From Thereva unica (taxonomy: Eukaryota > Arthropoda > Insecta > Diptera > Therevidae): DNA of 64,000 nucleotides. Where the stretch lies: positions 5,250,207 through 5,314,206 of the forward strand of contig OX465283.1 in the NCBI GenBank assembly GCA_949987705.1, given 5' to 3'. How positions within the stretch are numbered: the stretch's first letter is position 1; the number at the start of each line of letters is the position of its first letter. The notes under the pieces are model-generated. The model did no database searches and was not told where the DNA came from. It saw only the letters and a list, made by a program, of their open reading frames with translations. A program made the translations under genes and the position numbers. Positions 33,310-44,153 of this stretch are shown one piece after another.

Positions 33310-34850
33310 ACGCTTAGGAGTCACCCTTCGTACTACTAGTTCGGCATGTCGTTCAAGTCATGGTGCGAAGTATAGTAGTAAGCTTGATTTGAAGGATAGA
33401 TGAGAAAGGATAGGTTAGGAGTCTGGAGAGTGCATGAGTAGATATCGATGAATCTTGCGTCTGAACTCTGAGATGTGTTATATGAGCTTGGAAACACCGA
33501 CTGCGGAAGACAGTTCCACAGCTGCAGGGTCAAGAGGTGGGCCGAGTTGGCTAGTGTTGTGTTGCGGGAACAAATTGCCGTGTATACAGGAGGTTTTTGA
33601 TTTCAGTGTAGCAGTCGCTATGATAATAGCGGTAAAACTTGCTGAGCGCTGCTACATTCCAACGGTGGCTTAAAGGATCGATGGAGGAGCAAAGGGTGCT
33701 ATCGCCAATTATTTTGATGGCGCGGTTTTTAACCTTGTCTAGCCAAGCCAAGATGGTTTATTGGGGCGCCTGCTCAGATATACGAGTTGTATTTAAGGCG
33801 GCGCCGAATCTAGAACTTGTAGATTGTATCCAAGGCATCTAGATGAAGGGGAAACTTGCATCTCTTAAGGGATCCGAGGCATTGAAGCGCTTGATTGGCG
33901 ACTTGGGGTATGTGATTATTCCATCGGAGTAGTTGGATAAAGTCACGCCAGGGATGTTAAGAGATGGGTCAGTTGTTGGATTATCCTCGCCCACTAAAAT
34001 AGAGGGAAGGTTGGGGCAGGTTTTAGTGGAGAATAGACAGTACTTGGTTTTGGTTACGTTGAGTTCGACAAGATTCTTGCGGCCCCAATCAAGAATGAGT
34101 TTAATGTTCGCGTTAGAAGAGTTGGACATGAGTTCACGTTCTAAGAGACGTTTACCGCCATCGGCAAAACTATGAAGTGGATTGGAGGGGATTGCGAGCA
34201 GATCATTAATGAACATAAGAAAGAGAGTAGCTGAGAGAATCGCCCCTTGGGGAACGCCGGCGGAAATGGAGTTAGGGTTGAATTCAACGCCATCCAATAC
34301 TACCTTGATTGAACGGCCAGAAACAAAGCTCTTAGCACTGAGTCGATACCAATAACTTGGAGCTTAGACAGCAGAACGGGATGACATACTCTGTCGAAAG
34401 CCTTGGAGATATCCAGAGCAACCAGACCAGACTTACCAAAGCCATGGATGCTTTGGTTGATGTGTCAGGCACACAGAAGGTCGCCAGTAGACCTTTATGG
34501 TCTAAAGCTGTACTGCATGTCGTGGCTAATTTGGTTAGATTCTAGATATTCAGCCTTCTATTGATTATAGTCTCCACGATTTTGGAGAGAACAGAAGTTA
34601 TTGCTATTGCGCGGTAGTTTAAAGGGTCCCTGGCTTCACCTTTTTTGGGAATGGGCTGAAAAGATTATCGATAATTTGAACGAGGAGCTTATGAACAAGT
34701 CTTACCTCCTCTGGGTTGAAGAGAGGTAAAAACTCATTTAACATTGTCCCAGTCGAAGGTGTTCCCAAAAAGGTTTCGGGAATAGCGCTCTGGAACTGTT
34801 CCATAACCTAACATACCGAGAATAAGGGGTCCGGAAAATTGACCCTGAAA
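33310..34850 (-). mobile_element. CR1/jockey-like LINE, RT to 3' end, frameshifted
   Basis: On the minus strand the blocks occur in order. PIPKKGEARDPLNYRAIAIT with VLSKIVETIINRRL (RT 1-2) lies near 34500-34680. ISAGVPQGAILSATLFLMFI then SFADGGK (RT 4-5; the catalytic box is FADG rather than FADD) lies near 34120-34280. LDKVKNRAIKIIGD through SLFYRYYH-like text lies near 33560-33750, and LWNCLPQSVFPSSYN near 33460-33520. Several frame changes and stops separate them. The second catalytic Asp is replaced, so the copy is dead. Its 5' side is interrupted by a poly-A insertion at 34887. Confidence 0.88.
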
Positions 34851-34886
34851 GGTACTCGCAGCAAGCACCTCAAGACTCAGAGAGGT

Positions 34887-35249
34887 CAGACGATTTTATC
34901 GTCTCCGCTACTCCCCGCCCAGATAGTTAGAAATAAGTTATTGATTAAGTAGATTTAAGTTTTTATATATAAAATAAACATAGTGTCTAAGTTTTTTTTT
35001 TGTTCTAATTTTTCTTAGATTATTATAAATTACAATGATATTTTAAAATAAAATAAAATTAAAAAAGATAAGTTTTAGCCGAAAGGCATAAGTTAATATA
35101 AGACATAGATTAATTTAGAGTGCCTGCTGAGGGCCAGTAAGTTAGATAGATTAGCATAGGCTAGAATAATTAACTTTAAGCATTTAGTTAAATTTATATT
35201 AAGATAGTTAATAAGAGAAATAAATGCTTTAAAAAAAAAAAAAAAAAAA
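34887..35249 (+). mobile_element. Poly-A retro-insertion with 12-bp target duplication
   Basis: ACTCAGAGAGGT occurs at 34875-34886 and again at 35250-35261, flanking a segment that ends in AATAAATGCTTT plus about 20 A. This is the hallmark of target-primed reverse transcription of a polyadenylated RNA on the + strand. The body has no recognised coding sequence; it may be a truncated LINE 3' UTR or another transcript's 3' end. Confidence 0.9.
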
Positions 35250-35359
35250 ACTCAGAGAGGTGGAGAGGTTAGAGCAGAACTGTCAAAGATCATGGACAAG
35301 GGTCGTGGGTCGAGCCACACGTTAGCGAATCAAAAATTGACATCGAGAAAGAATAGATG

Positions 35360-35360
<1 letters not shown>

Positions 35361-35398
<38 letters not shown>
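35361..35398. repeat. (TG)19 microsatellite
   Basis: Uninterrupted TG dinucleotides directly abut the jockey-like LINE fragment. Confidence 0.97.
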
Positions 35399-35399
<1 letters not shown>

Positions 35400-35402
<3 letters not shown>

Positions 35403-35700
35403 GCATTCATGACACGCTCCTTTTTGACAAGGCCCCCGTTGAAGTAGTCTATGAAGTGGTGCTTTTGCAGTCTAGTTGCTTGCGGTTGAGTCTGCACAAT
35501 GCTGCCTCCAGGCAATTCTTTTGGAACATTTTCATTGTAACCTGTTAGGGTAAACCTGTATACTCCTTTGCTCAGCATGTTGTGTCCTATTGAACAATCT
35601 CCTAACTTTCCTTGAAATTATAGCCAGTCTGCCGTTGCACCAGGGCACTTTACCCAACGGCTGGGAGGAATAAATAATAGTCTGCTCCCCTATTTTCCAA
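35400..35700 (-). mobile_element. Jockey-like LINE fragment (EN-RT linker)
   Basis: The minus strand reads PLGKVPWCNGRLAIISRKVR and then RLFNR, the conserved W-W-N-x-E-L...R-R-L-F-N-R motif after the endonuclease of jockey-clade LINEs. It is followed by a degraded WR.H.AD...RLH-like stretch. Only about 300 bp remain. Confidence 0.6.
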
Positions 35701-36125
35701 AGCTATGTTATTCATAACAAGAAATTCTAGGAGATGCTTACCTCTCGTTTACATCGGTAATCCCTAAAATAAAAGTGGTGACCATTTGGATCACAAACGA
35801 TGACGAATTGTCGGTTCATCTGGCGACAGAACTCTAACAGTTCATGGACCTTCTTTGGGGCCCCTTTAAAGAGAATGTAATTCCAAAAAAATCTATTACT
35901 AAAAACATAATATTCATACCTTTCAAACTATATGTAAGAGCAAGTCCATTCATTTTAATTTATGGCACTGCATACTGGGGTTTCAGACCCTGTCATGATG
36001 GCTGTAACTTGTAGTTGTGACTGTTTGCAGATTGCAAAAAAAATGACTGCAACAATACCAAATTATCTTTAGTTGAGACTAATCACACACTTGTGATTGC
36101 GTTGTGACTTGTGACTACTTTCGGA
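35700..36125. other. Non-coding stretch, nothing recognised
   Basis: No gene or repeat was recognised in this interval. Confidence 0.4.
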
Positions 36126-36129
36126 ATAC

Positions 36130-36235
36130 GGGTAGGTGTAGACCAGGACGTTCCAGAATCCAAAACTCTATGATACTGGCAAAAAAACCAGGACCGGATC
36201 CTAGCTGTACAAACGAATAAGTAAGTAAGCCTTAC
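36130..36235 (+). mobile_element. LINE 3' tail ending in TAAG repeats
   Basis: GTAGACCAGGACG and CCAGGACCGGATCC match the C-terminal coding end of the element at 53150-53320, and the segment ends in an (AAGT)n tail. It is probably a severely 5'-truncated copy of the same RTE-like LINE. Confidence 0.5.
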
Positions 36236-36239
36236 AGCA

Positions 36240-37960
36240 TTATCCTTCTGCTTTTTTAATAAACTTTATTAAAATTTAAGTACAGGAACTCGGGCTGTGC
36301 CATAAATATTTACAATTTTTTTTTTGATGAAATTTCGGATTACAAACAGCACAGTATCACAAACCCGCTCACAATTCAAGCTTTTGAACCTGATCCTAGA
36401 ATCAATCCCAAATTCCTTTACCATTAATTTAAATTTTCCGCCCTTAAGGTGATTCCTTTTAAGCAAAAAATACTCAACAGGCACTGTTCTTCCCGGAACG
36501 CAACGAAAGCCGAACACAATATTATCAGAAAAATCCTCGAATTCCCGGAATTCCCCGGGAATATTTTTGCCGTCTTCTATTCCACGTTTACAAGCTGCCA
36601 CACGCCATTATAGATTTTGTGAAGCTCCAACGATTAACTGCTGCCGTGCGTATTATGACGAGTCGCTGCATTACGATACGGCACTGCTGTGTTCCTTTCC
36701 AATTAGGTGTTCTCGTTCCTGGAAGCACCCACTCGGATCTGGCAGTGCTTCCGAAACCTCGCTTTCACTTGTTGACGTTTTCTAGGAAATTCTCGCCTCA
36801 CGAGCTTTTTTCACCTTCTCCGAATTCTATTAACACTTTTAGCTGAGTTCTGACATTTTGTTTGGTTGAAAAGGTTCTGGTTTTTATATGAGGATTATTT
36901 TGGGTGTTTTGGTCGATGATGTTTTATCTTTTTCAATTAAGATTCAGGCGCTTGTCTTAAACATGTGCAAATTATTAGGAATGGTGGTTTGGTCTGGTAA
37001 GCAGAGTACTGAGTTGTGACTTTTATTTAAGGTTAATTATTGTTTCTGTTTCTGAAATCTAGAGGGCAGCAAACTCCAGGAAATCTGGATGAAGCACTTG
37101 CTGTTTTCTTGACTACAGAAGCAATTAAGGAAAAGTTTCATCTGGCACAGAAAAGAGGAGGAGAGCCAAGAAAAGTAGGCCGAAAGGAAGTTAGAAGCCC
37201 CTGAGCAAACCAGAATTCATTTTTCTTGAACTTTTTTATCTGTGGACCGAAGACACGGCCGCAGTCAGAAACCCATGCAGCTCGCAGTTGATCGGGCTGG
37301 TCGGAGTGCAGCTACCACCAGAAAAAGCTGCCCCCATCACCCAGGGCTTTCTTTACAGCACCAGTTTCCATATTTTCCAGAGGGAAACCTTAACTGCAGA
37401 GGTCAAAAGGCTTTATAGAGAAGCAGGAACAAGGTCCATATTACTGTGATAACCTGAGATAACCATGACCAGCTTATCTGAGGACAAACTCACGCATCGC
37501 TGCCACCGCTGTGTCTTGTTGATACGTCTGTCTGATACCTGGCCGAGTACCAAAGGAGAGCTGATCCAGTGGTGATCGACAAACCATATCAGTGTTGTTC
37601 CGGTGGTAAAACGACAAACCATAGCAGAATTAATTGTGTCGTAAATCGACAATTCTAGACAGACTACCGCGGACCGACAGGGTTACCACTGGAGCGTTGA
37701 TCCAGGGGTAATCCATAATCAGCCTGATCCCCTCTCCATTCCCTCCTCTCGATATGCTCCAGAAGTGCACAATAAAAACCAACTATTGGCAAGCGGTGGA
37801 CAGCAATTTTGACTAGTACTGTCTTGTTCTTTTATGATAGTCGAAAAAATAGCCGATTGCTGCCTCACATCAGGAGGAAGCTCATAAAAACGTTGGGGAC
37901 CAGTCTAACCTGCAATATAGTAGAGCTGCTTTACATTGCCAATCGCCTTCAGCCATCGAA
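36240..37960. other. Region without a supported gene
   Basis: A 110-codon minus-strand frame (36269-36601) starts only at GTG, with a stop upstream, but is followed at once by AATAAA. A second open stretch without an ATG lies at about 37200-37440 on the + strand. Neither resembles a known family, so I leave both uncalled. Confidence 0.35.
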
Positions 37961-37964
37961 GGAA

Positions 37965-39340
37965 GGATGACGCTTTAATATTCCGGTGGTGAGAAGCGAG
38001 ATGCCGGCGTGGGGTCTATGGTCGATCAATGGGCTTCCAGCAGCATTTCACATTCCAACCGATATCAGAGCGTTTGGCAGTTATAACTATCGGTATCGTA
38101 TCCGTTTAGACGCCAACCGAGACCAGCCTGGGCGCGAACAAGGACGAATTTTACGATCATCTTCAACAGACGCTGGATACGATACCTCGAACAGAATTAA
38201 TCCTACTCGCGGGGGACTTTAAAGGACATGGGCAAATTCGGACACGGAGTAATTAACGAGAACGGCTTACGCGTCTAACAATTTGATCGTTGGCACCAGC
38301 ATCTTCCGCCATCCACTCAAACACCAACTCATCTGGCGAAATCCATCCGGCAACGACTCGGCGATATTAGACTACGTTTTGAACAACGCAAGATTCCAAT
38401 CGACCCTCAAAGACGGACGTGCAATGGCCCGATTGCGGAACGGACCATTATCTTGTTCGAGCGAAATTACAGATGGGATTACAAAGAGCGAAGAAAATGG
38501 CGCCACCACCAGCCAAGAAGAATAGGGCGTGCCTACAGGACCCAGCCATCGAACGAGAGTTTCAAATGGCATAATCCAACAGGTTCGCGAGTGTACTGGA
38601 AGATGTCGATGTAGAAGAAAGGCAATTGTCTGAGTCCATTGTGTGATGTGCAATGGAGTAGTGTCCACCTACCCATAAACGAACGTAGCCATGGATCTCA
38701 GACAGCTGTCTGGACCCCGTCGATCAGCGGAAACGAATGAAACTCGTCGATTTTGAACAATACCGAAGATTGAACAAACAAGTACTGGAATAACGTTGCG
38801 ACATAGAAGAAGCGCCGTCGAGGCAAGAGTACCAGACGCTGTACAGGCAATCCGGCGGTTAGGGGGCAAAACAATATCAACAAACGACAACTTCAAAAAA
38901 TCGGGCGGAGCTTTCGTATCTCTAGGTCTTCCAAATTGAATGCTTGAGGCAGATTGTCCGTGTCTCATTCCGCGATCGCCTTCGAAACGAGACAGATAGA
39001 CAAAGATGCGATCAACAGACACTGATCGACGAAGAAATACAAAAATGTCGACTTCGGTGGTTTGGTCATATTGCCTAATGGATGATAGCCGCTTGGCATA
39101 TATACTTCTCTGGCGCGAGACCGTCCGTCAGACTGAAGAATTCAGCGATCGACACCGAAGAAAACCTGGCTAAAGAATATCGAGGAGGACTTAAAGAATC
39201 AACGATTATCAGTTATCGAGGCTCGAGACGTCGCCAAAAATCGTCAAGAATGGAAACAAATCGTGAATGGAGGTCGAGTCCCATCGACATCCAAAAGCGG
39301 GAATGCTTGGGATACAAGTCGCCTATCGTTGCTGTGGATC
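37965..39340 (+). mobile_element. RTE-clade LINE with RT core deleted
   Basis: On the + strand, GGEKRDAGVG, then NKDEFYDHLQQTLDTIPRTE with LILLAGDF, then ILDYVLNNARFQSTL and GTDHYLVRAKL represent the endonuclease (37970-38500). EREFQMA, WISDSCLDPVDQRKRMKLVD and FEQYRRLNKQV follow as the region before RT (38550-38790). The text then jumps from GGAFVSLGLP to CLRQIVRVSFRDRLRN and RLRWFGHI (38940-39075), which belong to the far C-terminus. The entire RT palm is therefore missing. Several frameshifts and stops are present. Confidence 0.85.
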
Positions 39341-39349
39341 GCGTGCTGA

Positions 39350-40910
39350 TCGATTCTGTACCTTCTTTTCGTGTCTGTCCCTTCTTTCCCACATTATATT
39401 AGAAGTGTTGGTGTGCTCTGATATAGGGCAAATAACTAAGTGGCTCTTCAGTATCGTGGAAATCCTATTTTCTTTTGCTCAGGTCGGGTAATCACTTAGC
39501 GGACGACACATTTCCTTGTTAGCCTGGTAGTCTGTCTGGTACTGCCGACGTCGGCCACTAATGTATCAAAGAGCGATACACGAGCGTCTGATTATTTGAT
39601 CATCTACAAACGATCACACACGCCCTCTAAGGTACCACTGACCCAACCAAATCATTCCGACCAACGAAGCACAATAAATTTCATTTTTTTTCAACAATCT
39701 CTTGTTTGCAATACTTGCGACAAAACGAAACACCACAAAAGCAATGAATTTTTCAAAATTGCACCGACCGAAAACCTTTATTGAAACATGGTCATGCTCC
39801 ACAACAACGCCACTAGACGAACTTTGAAAATGTAAACAATTTCCGCTGAAAGCTTCCTGCAAGAACGCGACCAACTTCTCCACCTTTCTTCATACTCCAC
39901 AGAAATTGTGTCAGACTCTAAAGTTTTGGAAATGATCAATTTCCAATTTCTATGTTCGTCGTCGTCGTCGGCGGACTGTGAGCGGTTTTATTATACCTTT
40001 GCTAGATTTCGTATTAATCTCTAGGAAAACAGAAAACGCACGATCAAGTGGAATTGCGTCTGCTCAGCCGTGAAGATCACAATTTGTGCTGTGTACAAAC
40101 TCGAGAAACGTTTGCATAATGATAACGACTGGGAGTTTATGGAGGAACGCACGATAAAACACGCCAATTTCCTTGGAGTTAATGAATTAAATTGAATTTA
40201 TGTTTAAAAATTACATCAAGGTCGCGGATGTCTTATGGTCGTTGCACATTTCTTGGACTGGTTTTCGGTGCAAGTGTGTCAAGATCACCGATCGTGTGCA
40301 TGGCGAGCTGCATTTCCGAGATTCACTTTCCTTCAATGATGCTGGGAGAAGCGATCCCGAAACACGACAACTGCTGCTCATCTTCCAAAAGCCGGTTCTT
40401 ACTCGACAACAACTTGGTGAGTCTCCTTGAACCAATGACAGTACAATACCCTCACGACGGGTTATTGATTCCGCGTGCGTGCAATTACACTTGACCTTCG
40501 CCAGCTTCTTGTGCGCCTTTCAGACAATGTCATCCGCGTTCCGTACAATACATTCGCAGATTATCTGCTGAGCGGTATTAACTGATCGTTTTCTAGCGAC
40601 GTCCCGTCCCGAGTTACATAAGCACACTTCTTACCTGCGCCAATTTGCGACAAGAGGTGCGAAACTCTAATCGGATCCATTATTCTGTGTAGACCGTTTG
40701 AAAACTGTCGATCGTCACTTCTTAATAAACTGAAGCTTTCGCTCTACAACAACGGCCCCGGGAATTGTGCAATTCGGGATTAATTTCGCTAAAAAGTTGT
40801 CAAAATACGAGGCTGCATTATCAGTGGATGGTTGGGATCAGTCAGTAGTATCTGGCAGAGCACGCATCTAGGTGGGGTAGTTCGATCCAGGTTGGCTGGC
40901 GCTTAGCGAG
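39350..40910. other. Non-coding region, nothing recognised
   Basis: A CGT-repeat word near 39957 is shared with 25620. Overlapping short frames at 40192-40494 lack a recognisable domain. Confidence 0.4.
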
Positions 40911-40915
40911 CGGAG

Positions 40916-41072
40916 TCAGTTTTATAGAGCGAGCGTTCGGCGGAAGTTCGATTTTGATCTGGTGGTGCAAGTGCAAGTGAAGTTCGTTTTTTTTATAAGT
41001 TAGAACTTTTAGTTTTGTGGTGATAGTTCTGTAATATAGTAGAACTTGTGTGTTCGGGGGACTTATGTGAAC
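40916..41072 (+). promoter_or_regulatory. Candidate initiator and non-coding 5' exon of the GMC gene
   Basis: TCAGTT at 40916-40921 matches the arthropod initiator, and AGTTCG lies about 28 bp downstream where a DPE would be expected. The following sequence is leader-like, and GTGAGC at 41073 is an acceptable donor. The GMC coding exon has an acceptor at 47300-47301 (TTTCTTTCAG). Joining them would make a 6.2 kb first intron containing the R1/hAT composite. No transcript evidence is available. Confidence 0.3.
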
Positions 41073-44000
41073 GTGAGCAGAAGTGCTAATTTCTTTTCAA
41101 ATCTCGTTCATCCCATCACGGATTTTACAGGTGCGAAAACTTATTCTTAAAATATTTTTGCTCAGTAAAATTAAGCTATTAGTGACAGATAAAAAACTCT
41201 TTACACTTTCGTGCTCATTATACATATAACAAGCAGAACTAGGACTGATCATGCATACTAAGTACCAATCGTCGTGCAATCACTTCTATAAATAACGAGA
41301 AATAGAGAATTCAATTCAATGTAATGTGAAAATATAAGAGAACTAGAGGAGATTTCGAGGGATGTAACTCCTTTTTTGTGAGATCTTCCCTTATATGAAG
41401 CCTTGACTAGACTAGACTCAACTAGAAGTAGACTAGTAGATCACTTGACGATCACTTTTGCGACACTTCAACAATCGACTACTCCTTTTAATTTGGTTAA
41501 TCCAGTAACCTTGTGGATATCATTTCGGCCTTTAAAAATGTTTTTTTGCGAAATGCATTCGATAGGTGATCTTGGAAGTGCATTACTATCTATTTCGACA
41601 AAAGCAAACAACGCCAATACTAATTTTGGGATTTCGAAGTCACCATTCCTTTTCCATGACGCTTAAGTCCAGACCGGTGCGAGCTGTAAGGGCATTACTT
41701 TGACCTGGTGTCATCAACGTAACTCTTGAAATGTGTCTCTCGAGGATGATCACCAAACGCAACAATTGAACTTACGGATCAGCGACCTACCGTCTACGAT
41801 TTCTTTGTGGGAAAAGTGACTTCGAAGAAGTTCGTTACTCAATTCACTAACATCACAACTGCCCGTAGGGGTGCATTCCTAGCCGGCGGATAATGTGGGT
41901 ATGGTGGGTAGTAGTACCCAGTAGGACTCGAATCAACTAGAAACATCTCCTGGCCTTCCACCCTTCTGCGTGACCCGCTTCGGCTATTGACTCTAGTTTC
42001 GCGTAATACATATATACGTCAAACGAACTGCATGGGGTCCTCGTAACCCATCTCTCAAAGTTTGGGATAACTCTGTGGGTTCACCTACCCATAACAGACT
42101 TGTCCAACTTCCCTTTTCGGACTTGCAGTGCGTTATCTGGCACCACACTGTACTTGGCTCCGCTCTAATAAATTCTGTACCATAGAGACGCATGCGTTCC
42201 CTCGCCATTATTACTATGCGGATCATCAACGTTGGATATGATCCTATATGTGTAGCACGCGCCGATGGCGTTTAGTCTGTATTCCGTTCCTCATTTTCCG
42301 CTGTTATCAGTCTTGTTCAACGCTGGTGATCACGCTGGCTCTGCGTAAAGCAGGATTGAGCTAACCACCCTCGCCATCAGACACGTTAGGCAGCATTCTT
42401 GGAATATTGCACAAATAGCGGACGCTTTATTCGCCATGTCCCCTAAATATACTTTAGAATTAAGCCTCCAGTCAATCATCACTCCCATGTACCTCTCAGG
42501 CCGAGCTGTGAGTGAGCGATCTGTTCCCATACCTTGATCGTTACGAACATCAGCTTTCTCCGTTTGCTTATGAGCACTCTTCAGTTTTGTGCTCAGCAAC
42601 ATTCAGCCTAGCGCGTTCTAGCCACGCTTTTATTTCCCAGATCGCTTCGTTCGCTTGCAGTTCGATATCATCTGGGTGTTTTCCTACGACAACTACCCGA
42701 TGTCATCCGCGAACCCCATCGCCACTGCTTCCCTTGGACGACGAAGCCCCAACACATCACTATACATTACGATCCTCAGGAGAGGGCCCAGGATGGAGCT
42801 CTGCAGAACACCGCATTTTGTCCCGAACACCTTCAGACCATCTTCCGAATCACAATGAAGCGACCTACCCTGAAGGTAGGACCTCGCACTAGGTACTTTG
42901 GTGTGCCTAGCTTGATCAACACCTCAACTATTTCGTTCCACCTCGCTGAGTTGAAAGCATATTTTACGTCGAGGGTTATCAGTGCGCAGCAGTGTTTTTT
43001 CTCTATGGCGGCTCTTGCTATGCCCACCATTATGTTGACTGTATCAGTCGCCGACCTTGCCTTTTTGAAGCCGAATTGCTAATCTGACACGCCACCTACC
43101 CTTTCGACGCTCGAAAAGTTTGCCTTTTCAAAGGAAGCATATCGGTCTGTAGGACGATGGGTCGTCTAAAGGCTTGTTCGGCTTCGGTAGGAGCACCAGT
43201 TCCTGCTGTTCCATCGCTCCGCGAAGATCCCCTCTTTTAGGCACGCTGTAAAGATTTCAGCCAACCTATCTGGCGCTATCTTAGCTGCTGGCTTCGTCTC
43301 TTCATTTGGTATGCCATCCATGCCATAGGCCTTATTGATAGCTACCTTGTTTACGGCCTCCAGAATCTCCTCTGCTGTTGAAGCAGATAACTCCTCTGGG
43401 TCCACCTGAATGGTGGGTAGATCGATGGTGCGTACGTTCTTTGGAAATAGCACGTACACTATACTCTGGAGCAGAGCGGGACAGGTGATCTGCGGAAAGC
43501 TGACATAACCATTTTATAGGCTCCTCCGCAGGGGTCCAAATCTGCTTCTCTGCACAACCTTTTGAAGTGCTCGGATTTACTTCTAACGATCGCCTTGTTC
43601 CGCCTTTTTCTCGCTTCCTTATATCTTTTAGGGACCTCGTCGAAATCCGGATGATTTCAAGCAGGCCCTTCGGCATTCACGAGGCATCATATGCCTGTTT
43701 CACTGAATCTTTGATTCGCTCTGCCCCTTACCTGGTCGACCTCGTATCATGCAGGAATACTTCCTCGAACACCTCTGCTTCGAGTTTCTTAACGGCCTAT
43801 CCTCTAGCCGTTCGGCCGTTCTGTTCTATAGCCTGACCCATTTCGAAGATGATGGCTTGGTAGTCGCTGTACGTGTACACGTCGCTCACCCGTCACTGTA
43901 TCTCCTTCGCCACTGAATGGCGACTCGCTTCGCAAGCTAACCTTTTCAAAATCGACTCGTAATCTAGTGTCAGACTTGACGCCGCATAGCAGCTGTAGAC

Positions 44001-44153
44001 GTGTATTCCGCCATTCTCTGGGCGTCTCATGGTTTCTTCCGTGGCTCGGCTCCCGCATGTCCATATCGCTATCTGTTTTCCAGCGCCGCTGTTCAGATTT
44101 CTATACTGCTCTCAGACATTTGCGATGTGGATTTTCTCCTCAGATCTTGTGCA

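Noticed and set aside
36269..36601. 110-codon minus-strand frame followed directly by AATAAA
   Set aside because: It begins at GTG with an upstream stop and no good acceptor, and no family is recognised. It could be a last exon or a processed pseudogene, but the support is too thin.
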